DNA of 64,000 bases, from NCBI GenBank assembly GCA_015501605.1, contig JADNRZ010000011.1, forward strand, positions 372,001 through 436,000, in the 5' to 3' direction. A program made the position numbers and the translations under genes. This DNA is from Panaeolus papilionaceus (lineage: Eukaryota; Basidiomycota; Agaricomycetes; Agaricales). Of this stretch, positions 57,878 to 64,000 are shown in pieces. The number at the start of each line of letters is the position of its first letter. The stretch's first letter is position 1. The notes below the pieces were generated by a model. The model worked only from the letters and a program-made list of their open reading frames with translations, was not told the origin of the DNA and ran no database searches.

Positions 57878-59280
57878 GAAAAACCTGTCAAGTGCCCAAT
57901 GAGTGTTTTAAATTTTAGCTAGCACCCATGAAAAGCTTGTAAACTAATATATTATGAGTTTTTGTAACTATGGTACAGGAAGAGTTTGTTTAAAATAATA
58001 TTTGTGCATCCGGCGCACCATAATATACAATTAAATGCCCTTAAAACTTTAATCTATCTCTATCACCTCTTCTAGCAACGCAAGCGCGAACACAACACGC
58101 ATCCAACTAATCACGTCGCGCGTTCAACCACGCATCAACGCATCAAAACTTCACCTTCCTAATCCAGTCTCGCACTCGCACTTGTACTCCTACACCCAAC
58201 TTCCCTCACTGCGCGCCACCATGGTAAACTCAACGGCCACAAATAAGAATGTCATAACGGAATCGCGACGGGTATAAGGGTTCAGGGTTAGCACACACTT
58301 TCTCTTTTATTTTCTCATTTCCTACTTCTTCCCATACTATCGCGCTTGGAGACTCCCCGTTCCTTATAAGGGAACAACTCCTATTTCATAGATCATACGC
58401 CTCTTTTCTCTTCCCAACACCCGATTTTGTTTAAACTCTCATCAATTCCTCTCCATTTCAAGTTCTACAGCTCCTATCTCATCCAAACCTCACCTCCGCC
58501 CCTCTCTCTCGCGCTCCGCTCCTGCAGTAACAGGTGGAGTGACGCACCACCTCGAGCCTGGTCATCTCGACTCAGGGAAGCGTCGAGCACGCGACGAGGA
58601 AAGGACGCGACGTCAGGCAAGGATAAGTGGAGAAATATTTGTTTATTCTCTTTCAATCATGGACACTTACATAGCCTAGTCACAATTCAAATACGTACAT
58701 TCTACAAAGTCTGGGCGGCGCGAGAGTACGTGCGCGTCCAGTATCACACTCATTAGTGTTTTCTCACATATAGTACGAACCTCCACTCAATTATCATCAT
58801 CTCTTTTGCCCCACTTACGTATCGCGCGACCATCTGAGCAACTTTGAGCCTGAGCCGAGCCCACTGAGCCCGCATCTTCACACATCACACATTCATTCTC
58901 ACTGTTCCCTCGCTAGGGAACCTTTATTTTATTGTTCACACATCGTCACACTCGCTATCATCTTCTGTCTATCGCTATCCCCACCAGGAGGCCATTTCCT
59001 CTTCCACAGCGTGGTAATATCTTCCATGATGCGTAACAAGGGTTCAGAGAGAAGATGCTCAGCAACAGTGGTCCACTATGAGGACTGGCGGTGAGAGGAA
59101 GTGAGGATGGGCGCAAGCTGCATGTGTCCATGAAGGAATGCAGATGCCTTGTGTGGTCCCTGTCAGCAATCTATATATAAATCTGATCTGATAAGATCGA
59201 GTTTTCCAGGCCTAAAAAGCGGACCATCCAATGGCCGTCTACGGTATACAAGTACTTAATATTTAATGGTAACTCGTCGA

Positions 59281-59902
59281 GGACATCCCGATGTTGGAAA
59301 GTCTCCAGTCTCCGATCGTGAGACTGGAGACTGTGGCAGTGCTAAGTACATTTCAGCGTCACTCTTATCTCACCGTTTTTCCTTCTTTCGATAGAAAATG
59401 TGTATTGTGAGGGCACGGGAAACGAAATGAGCCTATGGTAGTCATGGTATAACAGTATTCGAGCAGCAATGAGACTTGAGTCAAAACTTATCGTTGCACA
59501 GATAGGGGTCACAAACTGTCACATATCACATTTACCCTCGATTTTCAGATCACACTGCTTTTTGAATGGCCCTCCTGTATTAATGGGCCATTTCTGACCG
59601 GATATCACTGAAAATTGTATTGAAAGCACTCTACAGGAGTATAAAATAACATGCCAATAAGCAGAAAGTTAGGGTATAGTCATCAAATGGCCAATTTATT
59701 GGAAGGTGATGCTGCAATGATGATACCAAGAAGAGGCGGCAGTGAAATGACAACCATTGAGAAATAATTTACAGTGAAATTCCTCATAACTAGATCATAT
59801 TTTAAGAGTATTGCTGGGAGTCAGTGCTTTTGAGGAGGCGAACGAGGCCAGATAACGTGATTAAGTAAGACACTGGAGACTTTCCAATCCCAGGATTTTC
59901 TG
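59281..59902. mobile_element. 622-bp MITE with AACTCGTCGA target duplication
   Basis: AACTCGTCGA at 59271-59280 is repeated at 59903-59912. The ends share TTGGAAAGTCTCCAGT in inverted orientation within imperfect 28-bp TIRs. The duplicated block at 47060-47080 carries the empty site (GGTAACTCGTCGACCACTC). The target duplication is 8-10 bp depending on chance matches, which fits hAT or MULE type. No coding frame. Confidence 0.8.
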
Positions 59903-60469
59903 AACTCGTCGACCACTCAAAAAGCTGCAGCGGCACGGAGAGACATTAGACATCACTTTCATGCGAAAGCGTCGCTCACCGCGTGCTTAACTTGCCCGAT
60001 TTGCATGCAAGTGACATTCTAGCAGAATTTCTTACGCGTATTGACGTTCCATCTCTGACTGAACCAGTTCCCCTGGCACGTAACCCAGGCTACTATTGAA
60101 TAGAGAATTTGACACAGTCGGCTGGATATCCTGGTGTGAATAACCGAGAGAAACGATGCCATAGCGTGCTCAGCAACTTGCGATCACACTCCATCGCACT
60201 TGGAATAAAGGACGCGTCTCCCACTTTTCCCTCCTCTTACATTACCACCATTATTATAGCATCCCTCTCTGCAAAACGCTCAACATGTGTAAAGGCGGAA
60301 TGAACAACGGCATCAACCCCGCAAAGTGCTAGGCACCAGCACACTAATCGCCCGACAAATCCCCAGTCTCTTACGCCATCCAAAATATATGAATCTCAGT
60401 CGCCAGTATCACGGTCATGATCATCATGTCCTTCTTCACTTTTTTTCGTCGTTCTTCCTTTAGTCATAT

Positions 60470-61777
60470 GCAAGAGATTCACTATGCGGTTCATAGAAAA
60501 AGGAAAGACGAAGTCGCCCGGTGCTCGTCGACAGCCTCAGGATGAGAGGAAGGTTGTGTTGTGGTTGGTTCGTCGAGGGAAATTCGGCTTTGTATGGTCA
60601 AGCAGTACGCGGAGGATCCAACGCTATGGTGATTGCTGCTTCAGATGAGATAGCTTGGTCATTGGGCGTGGTCAAGGTTCAATATTTTGTTAACCCGCCT
60701 CATAGACAAACTCCGAGACTCGATTATTGAGCTAGGCGATACGTCTGCTATTATGGTGCGCATTTAGCACATTTATTATTTACACCAAACATTTCATGAA
60801 CTTGACATGCCTTGTCAATATTCCTCATAAGTAGTTAATTCCTAAGATTGTTTAACAATATCATGAGATTTTCCAAAAATTCTTAAGGTGCTGGAACTGA
60901 AAATTGAAGGGGAATTGAAACTTTAAGCAGCTATTTTGGGCGCCTATGGTATATAATCCAAACATTTTTGGGCGTCTATGCTAAATTGCTCAGGTTTATC
61001 AAAACAACATCCCAAATTACCTTAATTTTAGACAAATGTTTGAATAAATAATGTATATTTTGCACACAGTTCTCTAAAAGCTGTGATAACACGCAGGATT
61101 TGATGAAATTTCACATATTTCTTTATAAGAATTCAACAACTCTAGTGAAGTTTCTATAAATTCAATACATTTTCTAATACTAATCCATATCTTTGGAGAA
61201 ATTCAGCATAGACGCCCAAAGGTGTTTATAAATTTATCAAGGTTGGGCATAGGCGCTCGAAATTGTTACTCAACATTCGAAAAATTCTGTAATTTAGTTC
61301 AATTTTGATGTTAAGCGCCTAAAATACTTAAAAAAATCACTGAAAATAGCAAAGTGTATTATATTTTTACTGTTTACACGAAATTTTAACAAAGTTCATT
61401 AATTTGAGCAAGATGTTTGGTGTAAATAATAAATGTGCTGAATGCGCACCATATGCTATGACCCAATGCGCCAACGTGGATCTCAGCCAGCCCCAAAAGT
61501 AGCCCTCTGAAGCTATTCGAGCGTTGGATAAGCAGTATGAACTATTACTCATATCCATGAAGTCGGGGCAGTCTTGAACAACTTGGAGGATAGCACTCAT
61601 ATCACGACTTATCTTATTATTCTAGTTCTCTTCTTGAATCTTTTCTTATCATATTTTGGAGGACGTCGCCACAGAAATGATCAACATTAACATTTCTGGA
61701 ACGACTACAGCACTTCTGACTATGTGTGAGCACATGAAATACTACGGTTATGCAAAAAGTTGTGTGTCTTCACCCGT
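60470..61777 (+). pseudogene. Second-type SDR remnant, interrupted by MITE and LTR element
   Basis: Parallel copy of 47620-48175: DERKVVLWLVRRGKFG in place of the Rossmann start, the AIRALDKQ block near 61515, and INININISGTTTALLTMCEHMKYY near 61680. It contains a 702-bp MITE (60752-61453) and is truncated at 61777 by the LTR retrotransposon. Clearly non-functional. Confidence 0.75.
60752..61453. mobile_element. MITE of the TATGG...CCATA family (third copy)
   Basis: 702 bp with 39-bp TIRs (TATGGTGCGCATTTAGCAC; the right end differs by one base) and target duplication TGCTAT (60746-60751 and 61454-61459). The interior is AT-rich with scattered GGGCGC motifs and no coding frame. Confidence 0.88.
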
Positions 61778-62324
61778 TGATGAGCTCCGAAGCCGCATCC
61801 CTCCCAATTTCGCATTTTCGGTATTTTACTTGTCCTCCTTCATTCCCCGACTGCACGGTACCTCCCTCATTCGGTTATTTTATTCATTTTTCGTTCTATT
61901 TTCGATTATTTGAAACGCTTCGGCGCTTACTTTCTTAAATCCTATCGTTTTCTTTTGTTTCCTTTCATATTTCCTTTTTAGTTTACCTTCGTAGCACTTC
62001 TCAAACTCATGTATTTTAATTACTGTACCATTTCCACCACAGAATAGAAAAGTTTTCACCTCAGTTTCGCCCCAGTTCGTCGTCATCATCTCTCGTCATC
62101 TTCGTATTTCGTATTTCGTCTCGTTTTCGTTCGTATTTCGTCGTTCCGTGTGCATTCGGCACCACCCTTCCTCTCGTTTCCCACATTTTCCCTTAGCACT
62201 CGCAGACCCCACGATCTTGCAACGTCGCGCTTACTCACTCATCGTCACACCACCCTCATATCATCACACATCATATTTTATTTCATATCATTTCATATCT
62301 AGACTTACCGTAACGCGCACATCA
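61778..62324 (+). repeat. 5' LTR of an LTR retrotransposon
   Basis: The left edge is defined by the break in similarity to the SDR copy at 48175 and by TGATG, which mirrors CATCA at 62320-62324. A primer-binding-site-like TGG follows after 4 bp. The 3' LTR is beyond the window, so the call rests on one end only. Confidence 0.6.
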
Positions 62325-62328
62325 AATT

Positions 62329-62346
62329 TGGAGCCCACCGCGAGGG
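62329..62346 (+). other. Putative tRNA primer-binding site
   Basis: TGGAGCCCACCGCGAGGG just after the LTR; it begins with TGG, complementary to the CCA end of a tRNA. Confidence 0.5.
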
Positions 62347-62454
62347 GTCTGTTTGAAGCGCTCACACATTCATTAGCATAATCATCTCGTAACTCGTCAT
62401 CACACCGATCCGTTATTCGCTCCACAGTACCACCGTCACCTTCGTTATATCATT

Positions 62455-64000
62455 ATGTCCACCATCATTCCTTTACCAACTCGAGGATCCAAGAACGCTC
62501 CCGTTTTCACTCACGCGCATACCCGAGAAATTCACCGCTATTTCGAGACCGTAGAATTCTTACTCAAGCAAGCACAGATCACTAGCGCACGTCAATGGAT
62601 CGACGCCATTGTATTCTACGCAGACTTCGAGGTCTCCGATTTCTGGCAGTCGTTCCCTCAGTTTTCGACTCAGCCTTCCGATTACGCCGCTTTCAAGGAC
62701 GCAGTTCTCGCGCTCTACCCCGAAGCCGATTCAACTCACGACAAGTTCACGATCGCCGACCTCCAGCAGCTAATTTTCGACACTCATCACACCGGAATTC
62801 ATGACATCAACTCTTTAGGACAGTACTATCGTCGTTTCCTTCACATTTCCAACTTCCTTGTTTCGAAATCTCGCCTCTCAGACATCGATACTCATCGCCT
62901 CTTCGTTACCGGCTTTCCAGACCAGCTCCAGGAGAAGATACTGGCTCGTTTACAGGTGAAATTCCCTGATTCTCATCACGACGATCCATGGCCCGTTGAT
63001 CATGTTTACGACGCGGCTTGTTTCATTCTTCGATGTTCAGCCAACTCCGTTCCTTCGTCATCAGCATCGCCAGCGTTACCTCATCATCCTCGTCCCGTTC
63101 CCTCATCTCAGCCTTTGTCTTCATTGGGAATCGTCCCATTGAATGATATCACGGCCCAGTTCTCAACGCTCACCCAGGAACTCACGAAATCGATTCACGA
63201 GATCATCCAGCAGTCACGGCTTAAAGTTCATTCGAGATCAGCACCCAGTTCACGCAGATCATGTCATTTTTGTGGTAGCTCCAGTCACTTCATCGGAAAA
63301 TGCTACGCAGTCATCGAGTATATTCGAAGCGGAAAGTGTCAGCGCAACCACTATGGCAAAGTCGTCCTTCCATCCGGTGCCTTCATCCCTTCGAGCATCC
63401 CTGGTACAATCCTCAAGGAGAAATTCGACGAGTATCATCGCCTCAATCCGAATCAGGTCGCCGCTCCGCAGTTCTTTCACGCTATCGTTCCTGGTCCATT
63501 TCATTCGTCGCCCCCATCCAACGAGTCGTTTTCGATCGATGCCCGTATTGCTGCGTTAGAAGCTGAACTCGTTACGCTCCGTGGCACCCAGACATCGTCT
63601 CACAAGCCCCAGGTTGTCCCTTCATCACCTCCTTCGTCTTCGTCGTCTTCTTCTGCACCAGCGCAACCATTACATTCGAATTTGGACGCAACTTCGTCAC
63701 TCACAACATCGCCGCCCTCTCAGATCGTCTCAGCTTCGAATCACAGCTCAGCTCAATCGTCTCAGGACATCACGACGTCCCAGGGCGTTCCAGCGTCCAG
63801 CCACACTCCTGTCGTCGCAGCGCTCAGTCTCCAGCAGCCAGATCATAAGCCAATCGTCGCCACAGCATCCGATCCCGATCTGGTTTCCTCAGCGTCACTC
63901 AGTGCAGCTCCGTCAACCGAAAATCAGCCTGTATATTGTAAACTAGATCCCCCACACGTCACCACTGCTTCGTTGTCATCGCTCCCTTTCGCTGCCCCGT
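62455..64000 (+). CDS. Retrotransposon gag (partial, runs off the window)
   Basis: One frame is open from ATG at 62455 to the window end (515 codons, no stop). MSTIIPLPTRGSKNAPVF starts a helical capsid-like region (DINSLGQYYRRFL, LFVTGFPDQLQEKIL), followed by a CCHC zinc knuckle CHFCGSSSHFIGKC at residues 270-283 and a Ser/Pro/Gln-rich tail. It would package element RNA. The layout (short LTR, PBS, gag) fits Ty3/gypsy, but pol is outside the window. Smaller ORFs at 62595-62804 and 63143-63946 are shadows in other frames. The intact frame suggests a recent insertion. Confidence 0.85.
   Translation, partial: MSTIIPLPTRGSKNAPVFTHAHTREIHRYFETVEFLLKQAQITSARQWIDAIVFYADFEVSDFWQSFPQFSTQPSDYAAFKDAVLALYPEADSTHDKFTIADLQQLIFDTHHTGIHDINSLGQYYRRFLHISNFLVSKSRLSDIDTHRLFVTGFPDQLQEKILARLQVKFPDSHHDDPWPVDHVYDAACFILRCSANSVPSSSASPALPHHPRPVPSSQPLSSLGIVPLNDITAQFSTLTQELTKSIHEIIQQSRLKVHSRSAPSSRRSCHFCGSSSHFIGKCYAVIEYIRSGKCQRNHYGKVVLPSGAFIPSSIPGTILKEKFDEYHRLNPNQVAAPQFFHAIVPGPFHSSPPSNESFSIDARIAALEAELVTLRGTQTSSHKPQVVPSSPPSSSSSSSAPAQPLHSNLDATSSLTTSPPSQIVSASNHSSAQSSQDITTSQGVPASSHTPVVAALSLQQPDHKPIVATASDPDLVSSASLSAAPSTENQPVYCKLDPPHVTTASLSSLPFAAP

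Larger units (their letters stand above)
56652..58022. mobile_element. MITE of the TATGG...CCATA family (outer copy)
   Basis: TIRs start TATGGTGCGCCGGATGCAC on both ends and stay similar for about 45 bp. The target duplication is ATATAC (56646-56651 and 58023-58028). It is itself hit by a second family member at 56710-57374; without that insertion it is about 700 bp, the size of the copy at 60752-61453. The interior contains tandem GCGCTTG-type repeats and a 155-bp perfect inverted repeat. No coding capacity. Confidence 0.85.
56615..59008. mobile_element. Solo LTR (about 1.0 kb) carrying nested MITEs
   Basis: Starts TGTGGAA and ends TTCCACA, with the target duplication GCGT at 56611-56614 and 59009-59012. 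GTPase 5 shows the empty site (GGGCGTGGTAATA at 46791-46803). Subtracting the nested MITE complex leaves about 1017 bp. It contains promoter-like TA-rich and CT-rich sequence (58230-58440) but no coding frame, as expected for an LTR left after recombination. Confidence 0.75.
55421..59027 (-). pseudogene. P-loop GTPase 6, broken by two LTR insertions
   Basis: The start codon is at 59027-59025 and six codons (MEDITT) follow before a solo LTR (56615-59008) splits exon 1. Exon 1 resumes at 56614 with KYKRLRVNDPVS; the 34-nt exon (GPTGAGKS) lies at about 56432-56465, and exon 3 (EALGLNSAEKISSGWLEGF, VYLVDSPGFADMKISE) ends near 56148. The third intron holds a second solo LTR (55518-56137), and similarity to GTPase 5 fades at about 55421, so exons 4 and 5 are absent. 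Apart from insertions, the sequence is very close to GTPase 5 (45348-46814), which is the uninterrupted reference. Confidence 0.85.

Noticed and set aside
57420..57891. Two ORFs on opposite strands with nearly the same peptide
   Set aside because: Explained by the 155-bp perfect inverted repeat and tandem subrepeats inside a MITE.
58427..58756. 109-codon ORF
   Set aside because: Lies inside the solo LTR; LTRs are non-coding and no motif is present.
63143..63946. Several ORFs near the right end
   Set aside because: Shadows of the open gag frame that starts at 62455 and has no stop before the window end.

Overview
The window looks like an accessory, transposon-rich region of an Agaricomycete (mushroom-forming basidiomycete) genome. 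The reasons are many 45-75 bp spliceosomal introns, protein families I associate with mushroom genomes (DUF6589, DUF6699, a P-loop GTPase family, small secreted lectin-like proteins), and dense TIR and LTR elements. I saw no tRNA, rRNA or CRISPR array.

Layout: 1-3.9 kb is the 3' part of a tyrosine-recombinase retrotransposon (RT/RNase H, recombinase, split direct repeats; DIRS/Ngaro type). 4.1-5.4 kb is a broken gene of unknown family. 5.7-7.3 kb is a TIR element without genes. 7.9-24.5 kb is a mosaic of duplicated blocks: a 5'-truncated short-chain dehydrogenase (SDR), two lectin-like genes, GTPase 1, a DUF6699 gene split by a 1.78 kb transposon, and remnants of a HECT ubiquitin ligase gene. 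24.5-31.2 kb is a 6.6 kb element with 63-bp terminal inverted repeats that carries two apparently intact divergent genes, a RecQ-like helicase and a DUF6589 protein. 32.1-38.3 kb holds GTPases 3, 4 and 2 and a decayed DUF6699 copy. 38.7-43.3 kb is an apparently complete HUL5/UBE3C-type HECT E3 ligase. 45.3-50.4 kb holds GTPase 5, a damaged SDR and a second HUL5 pseudogene. 51.8-54.8 kb holds a lectin-like pseudogene, a possible small gene and a secreted metallopeptidase. 55.4-61.8 kb is a second copy of the GTPase 5-SDR block, inflated by two solo LTRs and several MITEs. 61.8 kb to the end is an LTR retrotransposon with an open gag frame.

The strongest candidate for an undescribed system is the 24549-31150 element: a helicase and a DUF6589 protein read outward from a 150-bp shared promoter, both splicing into uninterrupted frames, inside near-perfect TIRs. 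Second is a MITE family with TATGG...CCATA ends and 6-bp target duplications, seen three times and nested once. Because several blocks exist in filled and empty versions, many insertions are documented by their empty site and target duplication in this same window.

All splice models were made by hand from GT-AG sites, frame continuity and comparison of paralogues within the window. Family names come from recognised motifs and memory; no database search was possible.
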